64,000 bases of DNA from Caulobacter segnis ATCC 21756 (GTDB lineage Bacteria > Pseudomonadota > Alphaproteobacteria > Caulobacterales > Caulobacteraceae): positions 3,472,001 through 3,536,000 of the forward strand of contig NC_014100.1 of the NCBI RefSeq assembly GCF_000092285.1. The letters are read 5' to 3'. The position numbers and the translations under genes were made by a program. Below, one piece after another: positions 24,125 to 32,297 of this stretch. Numbering within the stretch: the first letter of the stretch is position 1; the number at the start of each line of letters is the position of its first letter. Below the pieces are notes generated by a model. The model did no database searches. It worked only from the letters and a program-made list of their open reading frames with translations, and had not been told where the DNA came from.

Positions 24125-26248
24125 ATGGCGACCAACCGACGCTCGTTCCTGCGCGCCGCCGCCGCTGGCGCCACCTCCAGCCTGCTCCACACCACCATCG
24201 CCCGCGCCTTGGCGATCCCGGCGCGCCATCGAACCGGCACGATCATGGACGTCGAACACGTCGTGATCTTCATGCAGGAGAACCGAGCGTTCGATCACTA
24301 CTTCGGAACGCTGAACGGCGTGCGGGGGCTGGGCGACCCGCGTCCGCAGCGGTTGCCCGGCGGAGCCTCTGTGTGGCGCCAGCCCAGCCGGGAGCATCCC
24401 GACGGTTTCGTCGCGCCGTTCCATGGCGACGCCTCGGTCACCAACGCCTACACGGTCGACGGCTCAGACCAGGGCCACCAGGCGGCGATCACCATCGTCA
24501 ACGGCGGGCGCTATGACCAGTGGGGTCACTCGGGCGAGCTGCACAAGCGGATGGTTTACTACAAGGCCTCCGACCTGCCCTTCTATCACGCGCTGGCCAG
24601 CGCCTTCACCGTCTGCGACGCCTACCACTGCTCGACCCTGACCCAGACCTACCCCAACCGCCTGCACCTGTGGACGGGCTGCAACGGCGGCGGGAAGGTC
24701 GGCGGCGATCCCGAGATGAGTAACTACGGCGAGGACGAGACGCCCAGCGCCGACATGGCCACCGACAAGGTCATGGCCAAGGGGCCGTACGACTGGACGA
24801 CCTACGCCGAACGGCTCGAGGCGGCCGGGATAAGTTGGAAGGTCTATCAGGAGTACGACAACTTCGGTGACAACATCCTGTCGGTGTTCAAGCCGTTCCG
24901 CCCCTGCGCCAAGGATTCGTCCTTCTACGCGCGGGGTCGATCTTGGGTGTCGGAGCACAAGACCGGCGCCGACCGCACCCGCTCGGACGGCGAGCAACTG
25001 GTCGAGGCCTTCCGCGCCGACGTCGCCGCCGATCGCCTGCCCCAGGTCTCCTGGATCGTCACCGCCGCCGACCTTTCCGAGCACCCCCAGGCCGAGCCCT
25101 CCAAGGGCGAACATGTCTGCGCCGAGCTGATCAAGGCGCTGGTCGATCATCCCGAGGTGTTCGCCAAGACCGTCTTCATCGTCAATTACGACGAGGCCGG
25201 CGGCTTCTATGACCACATGCAGCCGCCGATGCCGCCGCTGACCCCGCAACAAGGCTGGAGCTCGGTCTCGGTCGCCGGCGAGAGCAAGGACTACGGCCAG
25301 GCCGACGTCGCGAACAAGGGCGCTCACCCCCTGGGCCTGGGCATCCGCGTGCCGGCCATCGTCGTCTCGCCCTGGACGCGCGGCGGCTTCGTCTGTTCGG
25401 AGGTGTTCGACCACACCTCGACCCTGCGCTTCCTGGAGCGGCGCTTCGGCGTGCGCGAGGAGAACATCAGCGATTGGCGCCGCACCATCTGCGGCGACCT
25501 CACCTCGGCGTTCGATTTCGCTGCGCCGAACCAAGACTGGGCGACCGTGACCCTGCCGGCGACGGCGGACTACATGCAGCGCGTGGCGCGTTCCAAGGCC
25601 GCGCCGAGCCTGCGTATCCCGACCATCCAGACGGCGTCGATCCAGGACGGACCGCAGCGCGGCGCGCGCGCCCTGCCCTACCTGCTGTCCGCCGACGCGC
25701 GGGTGAAGGACGGCAAGGTCTGGATCGATCTGGTCAACGCCGGGCGCGCCGGCGCGGTGTTCCAGGTGTTTGACAACACCGACCGGGACGGCCCCTGGCG
25801 CTTCACCCTGGCGCCTGGCCAGGCCTATGCGGCGGGTCATTGGAACCACGCCGGCCGCGCGCCCGGCCCCTATGACCTCACCGTCCACGGCCCGAACGGC
25901 TTCTACCGTCGCTTCGCGGGGGACGCCTCGCGCTCTCAGCCCTCGATCAAGGTCTTGCCGGACGCGCGCTCGCGGCTGGTTCTCCAGCTGACCAGCGAGC
26001 GCGCCGGCCTCGTCATCGCCGAGATGGACCAAGCCTATCCGCTATCGGAAGGCGAGGCTCGCCAGACCGTGGGCCTCAAGCCCGCGCGCGCGGTTCAGGC
26101 GGCTTGGGACCTTCGCGGCAGCGACCATTGGTACGACCTGACGCTGACCCACCCGGACGACCCCACCTTTCTTCAGCGCCTGGCCGGCCACATCGAGACC
26201 GGTCGCGCCAGCCGCACCGATCCCGGCATCGGGCGCATGCGCCTCTAG
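24125..26248 (+). CDS. Tat-exported phospholipase C, phosphocholine-specific type
   Basis: 707 residues, the usual length of this family (about 690-730). The N-terminus is a Tat signal (NRRSFLRAAAAG). A phosphoesterase domain follows (about 40-450), with VVIFMQENRAFDHYFG, the Thr/Pro-Asn-Arg motif TQTYPNRLHLWTG and IVNYDEAGGFYDH. Two beta-rich C-terminal domains (DUF756 type, 500-700) complete it. Members cleave phosphatidylcholine or sphingomyelin. Here it lies in a phosphonate locus under the same operator, so it may act on phosphonolipids or related headgroup esters. That substrate is inference. The HD protein gene follows after 23 bp. Confidence 0.9.
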   Translation: MATNRRSFLRAAAAGATSSLLHTTIARALAIPARHRTGTIMDVEHVVIFMQENRAFDHYFGTLNGVRGLGDPRPQRLPGGASVWRQPSREHPDGFVAPFHGDASVTNAYTVDGSDQGHQAAITIVNGGRYDQWGHSGELHKRMVYYKASDLPFYHALASAFTVCDAYHCSTLTQTYPNRLHLWTGCNGGGKVGGDPEMSNYGEDETPSADMATDKVMAKGPYDWTTYAERLEAAGISWKVYQEYDNFGDNILSVFKPFRPCAKDSSFYARGRSWVSEHKTGADRTRSDGEQLVEAFRADVAADRLPQVSWIVTAADLSEHPQAEPSKGEHVCAELIKALVDHPEVFAKTVFIVNYDEAGGFYDHMQPPMPPLTPQQGWSSVSVAGESKDYGQADVANKGAHPLGLGIRVPAIVVSPWTRGGFVCSEVFDHTSTLRFLERRFGVREENISDWRRTICGDLTSAFDFAAPNQDWATVTLPATADYMQRVARSKAAPSLRIPTIQTASIQDGPQRGARALPYLLSADARVKDGKVWIDLVNAGRAGAVFQVFDNTDRDGPWRFTLAPGQAYAAGHWNHAGRAPGPYDLTVHGPNGFYRRFAGDASRSQPSIKVLPDARSRLVLQLTSERAGLVIAEMDQAYPLSEGEARQTVGLKPARAVQAAWDLRGSDHWYDLTLTHPDDPTFLQRLAGHIETGRASRTDPGIGRMRL

Positions 26249-26271
26249 AGCCTCTACCTGACGGATATCGC

Positions 26272-26847
26272 ATGACCACCAGTTCCCCGGCCGACGCGTT
26301 CCTGGCCGAGATCACCGACCTCTTCACGCGCCTCGGCGGCCTGCACTACGGAGAAGACGTCACCCAGATGGAGCACGCCCTGCAGGCGGCGCATCACGCC
26401 AAGCTGGACGACGCCCCTCCCGCCCTGGTCGCGGCGGCCCTGCTGCACGATATCGGCCACCTGATGCAGAAGATCGGCGAGGACGCCGCCGACCGTGGCA
26501 TCGACACCCGTCACGAACAGATCGGCGCTGGCTATCTGGCTCGCGTCTTCGGCCCCGAAGTGACCGAGCCGATCCGCCTGCATGTGGCCGCCAAGCGCTA
26601 TCGCGTCGCCGTCGACCCCGCCTACGGCAGCCGCCTCAGCGACGCCTCGCAGCAGAGCCTTGCCCTGCAGGGGGGCCCGATGAACGCCGATGAGATCAAG
26701 ATCTTCCTGGCCGACCCGTTCGCGGCGGCGGCGCAGAAGCTGCGCGGCTACGATGAGGCCGGCAAGGATCTGGACGCGGAGGTCGCGAACTTCGAGACCT
26801 ATCGCGCGCTGCTGCGCGGCCTGATCGACCAGGCCGGCAAGCTCTAG
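26272..26847 (+). CDS. HD-domain protein of phosphonate loci, PhnZ-like
   Basis: 191 residues from the ATG at 26272. The HD core is LLHDIGH, with upstream GGLHYGEDVTQMEHALQ and downstream RHEQIGAGYL, RLHVAAKRY and KLRGYDEAG. The intervals between candidate metal ligands (His to HD 24, HD His to next His 18, last His to Asp 57) agree with what I remember of PhnZ, the diiron oxygenase that cleaves the C-P bond of 1-hydroxy-2-aminoethylphosphonate; one interval is 23 rather than 24. It matches the phosphonate-operon HD family. No PhnY gene is nearby. Its stop shares a CTAG with phnX. Confidence 0.82.
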   Translation: MTTSSPADAFLAEITDLFTRLGGLHYGEDVTQMEHALQAAHHAKLDDAPPALVAAALLHDIGHLMQKIGEDAADRGIDTRHEQIGAGYLARVFGPEVTEPIRLHVAAKRYRVAVDPAYGSRLSDASQQSLALQGGPMNADEIKIFLADPFAAAAQKLRGYDEAGKDLDAEVANFETYRALLRGLIDQAGKL

Positions 26848-27656
26848 ACGGGTCGGTCGCCCCGCGCGATGCGGGCTTCGATCTCAGCCAGCGCCGGGCC
26901 CAGCTCGGCGATGGTCTCGACCACATAGTGCGCGCCGGCGTCCGCCAAGGCCTTGGCGGACGCGGCGACGCGCGCGGCGCGCTCCTCGACCGGCAGGGCG
27001 GCCAGCGCCGTCTCGCTCAGGCCCACGCCGTTGCCGGACGCCGAGACTCCGACAGCCCAGGCGCCGGCCTCCAGGCCCTCGGTGATCCCCACCACCGCGT
27101 CGTCGACCTTGACGCAGGCCCGCGCCGGCCAGGCGCCCAGCGCGACCAGCGCCTTCCACATCATCAACGGCGACGGACGGCCCTCGGCCGTCTCGCCCGC
27201 GCAGACCACGACCTCCGGCGCATAGCCCTGGTCGGTCGCCAGCGGCAGGATGTCGGCCATCATCGGGCGCGTGTAGCCGGTGGTGGAGCCGATCTTCACG
27301 CCGCGCGCGCGCAGGCCCGCGGCCAACTCGGCCGCGCCTGGGATCAAGGTCGAGCAGTCGCGCGCCGCCGCGCGCATCTTGGGCTCGACGGCGTCGTGCA
27401 GACGATCGACATCCGCTTCGTTGCTCGACTGGCCGTAGCGCGCCAGCCAGCCCTCGGCCACGCGCGGCATGGCCAGCAGGGCGCGGACATGATCACGCTT
27501 GGCCCGCCCCATGTCGCGGCGCGCCTCGGCCTCGGTGATCTCGACGCCGGCCTCGGCGAACACCTCCCGCAAGGCCAGGACCGGCGCGCAGCAGCCAAAG
27601 TCGATCATCGTGCCGGCCCAGTCGAACACGACGGCCTGGATAGGGCTGTGGCTCAC
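26844..27656 (-). CDS. phnX: Phosphonoacetaldehyde hydrolase
   Basis: 270 residues, the family's normal size. PhnX splits phosphonoacetaldehyde into acetaldehyde and phosphate. It is a HAD-fold enzyme: nucleophile region VVFDWAGTMIDFG, the cap-domain lysine that forms the Schiff base in RRDMGRAKRDHV, motif II in KIGSTTGYTRPMM and the acidic motif in CVKVDDAVVGITEG. The start is a GTG overlapping the stop of the oxidase gene (GTGA), so it is the last cistron of the minus-strand operon. No PhnW aminotransferase gene is in the window. Confidence 0.95.
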   Translation of the reverse strand: MSHSPIQAVVFDWAGTMIDFGCCAPVLALREVFAEAGVEITEAEARRDMGRAKRDHVRALLAMPRVAEGWLARYGQSSNEADVDRLHDAVEPKMRAAARDCSTLIPGAAELAAGLRARGVKIGSTTGYTRPMMADILPLATDQGYAPEVVVCAGETAEGRPSPLMMWKALVALGAWPARACVKVDDAVVGITEGLEAGAWAVGVSASGNGVGLSETALAALPVEERAARVAASAKALADAGAHYVVETIAELGPALAEIEARIARGDRPV

Positions 27657-28786
27657 GCGAAGGCTCCGTCGGAAAGGTTCAGCAAATCGTCGGCGACGGT
27701 TTCCGCCAGCCCGAAGGCCGTCGAGGCTCCGGTCCCGCCCGTCACCACGACGAGTCGAACGCCCGGCATGGGCGTCTCGACCAGGCTATGCCCCTCGGCC
27801 GAGGCGTAGGTCCCGGTCCAGCGTTCGAGGACCATCGGCGGCGCCTGGCCGAACACCTGCGCAAACTCGTCGAGGATCAGGGCGTCAACGTCGTCTCGCG
27901 CGAACGGATCGGGCGTTAGCGCATAGTGATGGCTGTCGCCGACGACCAGCGAGCCGTCAGCGCTCTGGACGACGATCAGGTGGACGCCGTGCTCCAGATG
28001 CGCCGGCTGCTCGGCTTGAAGACGGGCGCGCAGGGCCCTGGCCTCCGGCAGATCGGCGTAGCCGAGATAGCGGACAAGTCCGAGGTCGGACATGACGGGC
28101 GCCGGCAGACGCCAGCCCGGATCGGCCAGTCGTAGCATCTGCAGCTTGCAGCGCGTCACGCCCGCGCGGGCGAAGCTGTCGGGAAACAGGGTCACCAGAT
28201 CATCGCCGGGACAGACGACGATGGCGTCAGCTTCGATGGCGCCGACGGACGTCTCCAGCCGCCCGGTCTCGACACCGCGAACGGCCGCGCCGCGCAGGAA
28301 CGCAACGCCATGCGCGGCCTCTAGCCAGGCCGCCAGACGCGGGATCGCGCTACGCGACTCCACGCGCAGATCGACGCTGCTGGTGAGGCCGCCGAGACCC
28401 CCCCCTCGCGTCGGGAGCCGATCGCCGAGCGCTTCGGCGTCTCGCCACGCGCAGCCGTCGGCCATCTCGGTCTCCAGAAAGGCTTCGAGCACCGCCTTGG
28501 CTTCGGGGCGTCGGGCGATCATCGTCAGGCCGCGCTGAAGAACCTCGACCCCCGCGGCGTCGGCGACTTCGCGCCAGACGTCCGCCGACCGGCGCGCGTG
28601 GCGCCAGACCGCGCCCCGCGCCTGCCCGGTCACGGTCACGAAGCCGAAATTGCGCACCGAAGCGCCGTTAGCCTGGGCGTCACGGTCCACGACGACCACA
28701 CGCTTGCCCAGCCGCGCGGCGGCCAGGGCGTGGGCCAGCCCCACGATACCCGCGCCGACGACGGCGACGTCGAAACCTTGCTTCAA
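27653..28786 (-). CDS. FAD-dependent oxidoreductase of phosphonate loci (PbfD-type)
   Basis: 377 residues from a TTG (28786) that overlaps the upstream stop; the open frame extends 106 codons further but that part is not coding-like. The FAD-binding motif is VAVVGAGIVGLAHALAA, the C-terminal FAD loop is VVTGGTGASTAFGLAE, and VRNFGFVTVTGQ is typical of the DAO-like family (recalled as TIGR03364) that sits beside PhnX. Members have been reported to oxidise N-alkyl aminoethylphosphonate to phosphonoacetaldehyde, replacing PhnW. That activity is recalled and inferred for this protein, not shown. Confidence 0.82.
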   Translation of the reverse strand: MKQGFDVAVVGAGIVGLAHALAAARLGKRVVVVDRDAQANGASVRNFGFVTVTGQARGAVWRHARRSADVWREVADAAGVEVLQRGLTMIARRPEAKAVLEAFLETEMADGCAWRDAEALGDRLPTRGGGLGGLTSSVDLRVESRSAIPRLAAWLEAAHGVAFLRGAAVRGVETGRLETSVGAIEADAIVVCPGDDLVTLFPDSFARAGVTRCKLQMLRLADPGWRLPAPVMSDLGLVRYLGYADLPEARALRARLQAEQPAHLEHGVHLIVVQSADGSLVVGDSHHYALTPDPFARDDVDALILDEFAQVFGQAPPMVLERWTGTYASAEGHSLVETPMPGVRLVVVTGGTGASTAFGLAETVADDLLNLSDGAFA

Positions 28787-29751
28787 GACAGACCTTCCCG
28801 TTGGCGCGCCGCGTCTTCGGCGACCAGATGCCGCAGGACGCGCTTCTCCAGCACCAGCATCGCGCCGGCGCCATTGGTCCGCATCACTAGACCGTCCGCC
28901 AGCGGATGAGCCGCTTGGCGGACCGCCATCGCCAAACGCTGAAACTCCCAAGCCGCATCCCCATCGACGCCGTGCAAGGCGCAGAGCTGCCGCCAGTCGA
29001 ACGCGAAGCTGTCCAGCAGTTGGGCGAAGCGCGCGGCTCTCTGCTGCGCTTCCCGCCCTTCGACGGCGACCGCCAGCTCGCCCTTCAGGTCGTCGAGCAG
29101 CCACTGAACCTCGGCGGCCGGCATGATGGGCGAGCGCTGATTGATCTCGGTCAGCAGCGGATGATCCGCGTTCGGATCCCAGCCCGCCTTAGGCCACTGC
29201 CCCCTCGGCGGCGGGGGAGCCTGGACGAACCGCCAGAAAGCCGCCGTGCCGGTCGTGTCGGCGACCAGGTGGATGCGTTCAAAGCTGGCGTTGTTCTCGA
29301 CATGATGCCGTCGCCAGTTGTCGAAGACCCAGGCCTCGCCGGCGCCCATATGCACGACCTCGCCGTCGCAGTGGAAGCGGACTTCCGGCCAGGTGAAGAC
29401 CGGGATGTGCAGGCGCACACGCGTATGCCAGTGGTAGTTGATGTCGGCATGTTCCGGCACGCCCGCGCCCGGCGCCAAGCGCATCAGCCGCGAGCGGCTC
29501 CAGACGACGCCGAAACCCGCCAAGGCCTGCTTCAGGTAGGGCATGGCTTCCAGCCAGGGCGTCGCCGCCATGCGGCCGTGCACCCCGTCGTTCTCGCCGC
29601 CCCCGGTGGTGATGAGGCGGACGGCGCTGTTGCCTGGAACCTGATCGGGATGCGCGACCCAGGCCTCGGCCGGCAAGGCCGCGACCTCGGCCTGCAAGCG
29701 CTCGACGTCGAACAACAGGGGCAGTTGAAAGAAGGGTCGTGAAAGCCGCAT
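28783..29751 (-). CDS. Asp/Asn beta-hydroxylase-fold oxygenase
   Basis: 322 residues. The first 200 form a 2-oxoglutarate/Fe(II) oxygenase domain of the AspH type, with GAGVPEHADINYHWHTR (His-X-Asp metal pair), RLHIPVFTWPEVRFHC and VFDNWRRHHVENNASFERIH (distal His and 2-oxoglutarate Arg). The remaining 120 residues are helical and lack a recognised domain. It has no signal peptide and so is probably cytoplasmic. It is third from last in the minus-strand operon; its stop overlaps the FAD oxidase start, and it begins 3 bp after the TPR-sulfotransferase. Substrate unknown. Confidence 0.85.
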   Translation of the reverse strand: MRLSRPFFQLPLLFDVERLQAEVAALPAEAWVAHPDQVPGNSAVRLITTGGGENDGVHGRMAATPWLEAMPYLKQALAGFGVVWSRSRLMRLAPGAGVPEHADINYHWHTRVRLHIPVFTWPEVRFHCDGEVVHMGAGEAWVFDNWRRHHVENNASFERIHLVADTTGTAAFWRFVQAPPPPRGQWPKAGWDPNADHPLLTEINQRSPIMPAAEVQWLLDDLKGELAVAVEGREAQQRAARFAQLLDSFAFDWRQLCALHGVDGDAAWEFQRLAMAVRQAAHPLADGLVMRTNGAGAMLVLEKRVLRHLVAEDAARQREGLS

Positions 29752-29754
29752 GGG

Positions 29755-31671
29755 TCAGACCGTCTCCGTCCGCGGATCGCCCAGCGCCGCGCGCAGCGGC
29801 TCAAGCCATGGCGCGTAGCGCTTCCACTGCTCCAGCCCCTCCCGCCCGATAGGCTGGCGAACCTGTTCGGAGCTGGGCGTGCGGATGCCGCGGCGCGTCT
29901 CGTGGAAGCGCAGGCACTGCGGCTCGAAGTCCAGCCCGCCATGGGCCAGCATCCGCCGCGTAGCGCCTTCAAGATCGTCGACCACGTCCTCGTAATGAAC
30001 GCGGAGCACACGTCCGGGCAGCACGCTGTCCCAGTGCCGCATCAAATCCAGATAGATCCGGTAGTAGCCGGCGATGTCGTCCAGGCCATAAGTGAACTCC
30101 TGGTTGGTCGTCCCGAACAGCTGCTTGAAGTTGCTGAAGCAACAGGCCATCGGCTCGCGCCGTACGTCGATGATCGTCGCCTTCGGCAGGATCAGATGGA
30201 TCAGCCCGATGTGCCAGAAGTTGTTGGGCATCTTGTCGAGGAAGAACGGCCGCCCGAGCCGACGATAGGCCCGCGTCTCGTCCAGGAACCGCTCTCCTAG
30301 CGCACGCGCCTGCGCGGCGGTCAGGTCCAGCAGCGCGGCGGGATCGGCCGGCAGGCCGCAATCGGGATCGCGGCCGCACAACTCGCCCGCATACCGGCCG
30401 ATCTCGGTCAGCTCGTGCGTCCCCTCGATCTGGGAATGGGACGCCAGGATCTGCTCGATCAGCGTCGAGCCCGAACGCGGCAGGCCCAGGACGAAGATCG
30501 GCGCCGGATCGTCAGCGCCCCAGCCGACGCGACGGGCGAAGAGCTCCGCGGTCAGGACCTCCTTTAGGCGCTCGGCGCAGCGTTCGGCGACGTCGGGCCG
30601 ATAGCGACTGGACGCGCGGCGAAGGGCGTTGCCCCCTGCGTAGAAGCCCCATGACTCCGCATAGTCGCCGTGGTCCTCCAGCGCCTTGCCGAGGGCGAAG
30701 CGAAGATAGACCCGATCCATGTCGGCGAGCGCCGGCGCGGCCTCGGCGGCGCGCATGCGAACGATGTCGTCGTCAGTGAAGCGATAGGTCTTGAGGTTGG
30801 CGAGACTGAACCAGGCGACGCCGTAGTCCGGCCGTGCGGACAAGGCGGCGCGATAGTCGGCGACCGCCGCGGCGCCACGTCCCATCGCCTTCAGCGCATT
30901 GGCCCGCCACAGACGGAGGTCGGCGATCTCGTCCGCCGACTCGCAGGGCGCCGCCAGCAGTCGCGCATAGAGGTCGATCACCGGCTCGAAGTCGCCAAGT
31001 CCAAGGCAGGCCACGCCGTAGAGCTTCAGGAACGCGCGGCTATCGGGCGCGTCGATCAGCAGCCGCTCGGCCTCGCGCCGGGCTAGACGGTGCTTCTGCC
31101 CCTGCAGCAGGACCATGGCGTAGTCGAAACGCGCCTCGTGATAGTCCGGCGCCTGATCGAGGATCGCCGCCAGCACGGCCTCGGCGTCCTCCAGCGCCCC
31201 GCGCTCGAGACGGATGCGCGCCAGCAGGCGCAGGGCGCCGACGCTCTCGCCCGCAGCACGCAGATGATCCTTCAGAACCTCTTCGGCGGGCTCAAGATCG
31301 CCGTCGGCCAGCAGGCTTTGCGCCACGACGATGGCTTGCGGGAGCTGCTTCAGCCCGGCGAGCCGCTGGGCCGCCGTGTCCGCGTCGGCAAGCTCGCCCC
31401 GCAGGCGGTGGAGTTGCTCCAGCATGTCCCAGCAGGCCGGAAGCGCCGGGTTTAGCGCCACGGCCTCGCGCAAGGCGGCGATCGCCGCCGAGCCGTCCCC
31501 CAAAGCGATCAGGCATTGCGCCCGCTCCTGATGGAGACGACCGAAGCGCGGGTGCTCGGCCCGGAGGCGATCCAGCAGCAACAGAGCTTCAGCGACCTGC
31601 CGCTGCTCTCGAAGCATCCGCGCCTCGCGCAGCAGAGCCTCGCGCTGGTCCAGGTCCTGGGACGGGATCAC
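29755..31671 (-). CDS. TPR-repeat sulfotransferase
   Basis: 638 residues from a GTG overlapping the upstream stop. Residues of about 5-380 are tetratricopeptide repeats (pattern ALREAVALNPALPACWDML, repeated about every 34-36). The C-terminal 260 form a sulfotransferase: phosphosulfate loop FVLGLPRSGSTLIEQILASH, then FFLDKMPNNFWHIG and the 3'-phosphate site DVRREPMACCFSNFKQLF. These bacterial proteins resemble tyrosylprotein sulfotransferases and use PAPS. Combined TPR and transferase domains suggest a protein or peptide substrate, which is unidentified. Confidence 0.9.
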   Translation of the reverse strand: MIPSQDLDQREALLREARMLREQRQVAEALLLLDRLRAEHPRFGRLHQERAQCLIALGDGSAAIAALREAVALNPALPACWDMLEQLHRLRGELADADTAAQRLAGLKQLPQAIVVAQSLLADGDLEPAEEVLKDHLRAAGESVGALRLLARIRLERGALEDAEAVLAAILDQAPDYHEARFDYAMVLLQGQKHRLARREAERLLIDAPDSRAFLKLYGVACLGLGDFEPVIDLYARLLAAPCESADEIADLRLWRANALKAMGRGAAAVADYRAALSARPDYGVAWFSLANLKTYRFTDDDIVRMRAAEAAPALADMDRVYLRFALGKALEDHGDYAESWGFYAGGNALRRASSRYRPDVAERCAERLKEVLTAELFARRVGWGADDPAPIFVLGLPRSGSTLIEQILASHSQIEGTHELTEIGRYAGELCGRDPDCGLPADPAALLDLTAAQARALGERFLDETRAYRRLGRPFFLDKMPNNFWHIGLIHLILPKATIIDVRREPMACCFSNFKQLFGTTNQEFTYGLDDIAGYYRIYLDLMRHWDSVLPGRVLRVHYEDVVDDLEGATRRMLAHGGLDFEPQCLRFHETRRGIRTPSSEQVRQPIGREGLEQWKRYAPWLEPLRAALGDPRTETV

Positions 31672-32297
31672 GGCGCGGCGCTCGCGCGCAGGAAAGGCGC
31701 CAGCCAGTCGGGATCCGGCTGGTCGGCGTCGTAGTACTCGAAGATCAGGTGGATGCGGTCGGCGTCACCGTCATTGCGAACCCAGTGGGGCCCGAGATTG
31801 TCGACCTCGACCGCCTCGCCTTCCGGGAAGTGATGCTCGGCGCCGCCGAACAAAGACACGACGCCAGGATTGGTCGTCAGCGGCACGTGGATCTTGTGCG
31901 GCCACTTGGCGGCGGGATTGGCGTCGATGTGCGGATGGATCACTCCGCCCGGCGGCATTCGCGCCAGCATCACCCGAGGAAAGACGCCTCGCGCATAGCC
32001 GTAGTCGCGAACAGCGTGCGCCAGTACCGGCTCCAGCAGACCTCGCCAAGCCGTCCAGGCCGGGCGATCGTGCGAACCACGCCAGTCGCGCGGACTGTCG
32101 ACAAAGCGGAAGACGATGTGCCGGGTCGCGTCCAGCACTTCGAACTTGTTGGGCTTGGCGGCGTTCTCGGCGGCCCAGACGTCCTCGGGGATCGCCGCAA
32201 CGGCCGCGCGAAGCGCCGTGATGTCGACAGGACCCAAGGGGCGCACTGTCCGGGTCTTGCGCGGATTGGCCGTCAGCTCGAGCCGCGCCGCGCTCAT
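31668..32297 (-). CDS. Second Asp/Asn beta-hydroxylase-fold oxygenase
   Basis: 209 residues, ATG start overlapping the upstream stop by 4 bp. The 2-oxoglutarate/Fe(II) site is visible: PPGGVIHPHIDANPAAKW (His-X-Asp), KIHVPLTTNPGVVS and VDNLGPHWVRNDGDADRIHL (distal His, Arg). It lacks the helical extension of the other copy and their sequences differ outside the core. It is the middle cistron between the two sulfotransferases. Hydroxylation of Asp or Asn in a protein or peptide is the family's known reaction; the target here is unknown. Confidence 0.86.
   Translation of the reverse strand: MSAARLELTANPRKTRTVRPLGPVDITALRAAVAAIPEDVWAAENAAKPNKFEVLDATRHIVFRFVDSPRDWRGSHDRPAWTAWRGLLEPVLAHAVRDYGYARGVFPRVMLARMPPGGVIHPHIDANPAAKWPHKIHVPLTTNPGVVSLFGGAEHHFPEGEAVEVDNLGPHWVRNDGDADRIHLIFEYYDADQPDPDWLAPFLRASAAP

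Noticed and set aside
28787..29104. N-terminal extension of the FAD oxidase by 106 codons
   Set aside because: It is Arg/Gly-rich shadow sequence of the neighbouring oxygenase gene; the FAD motif begins right after the TTG at 28786.
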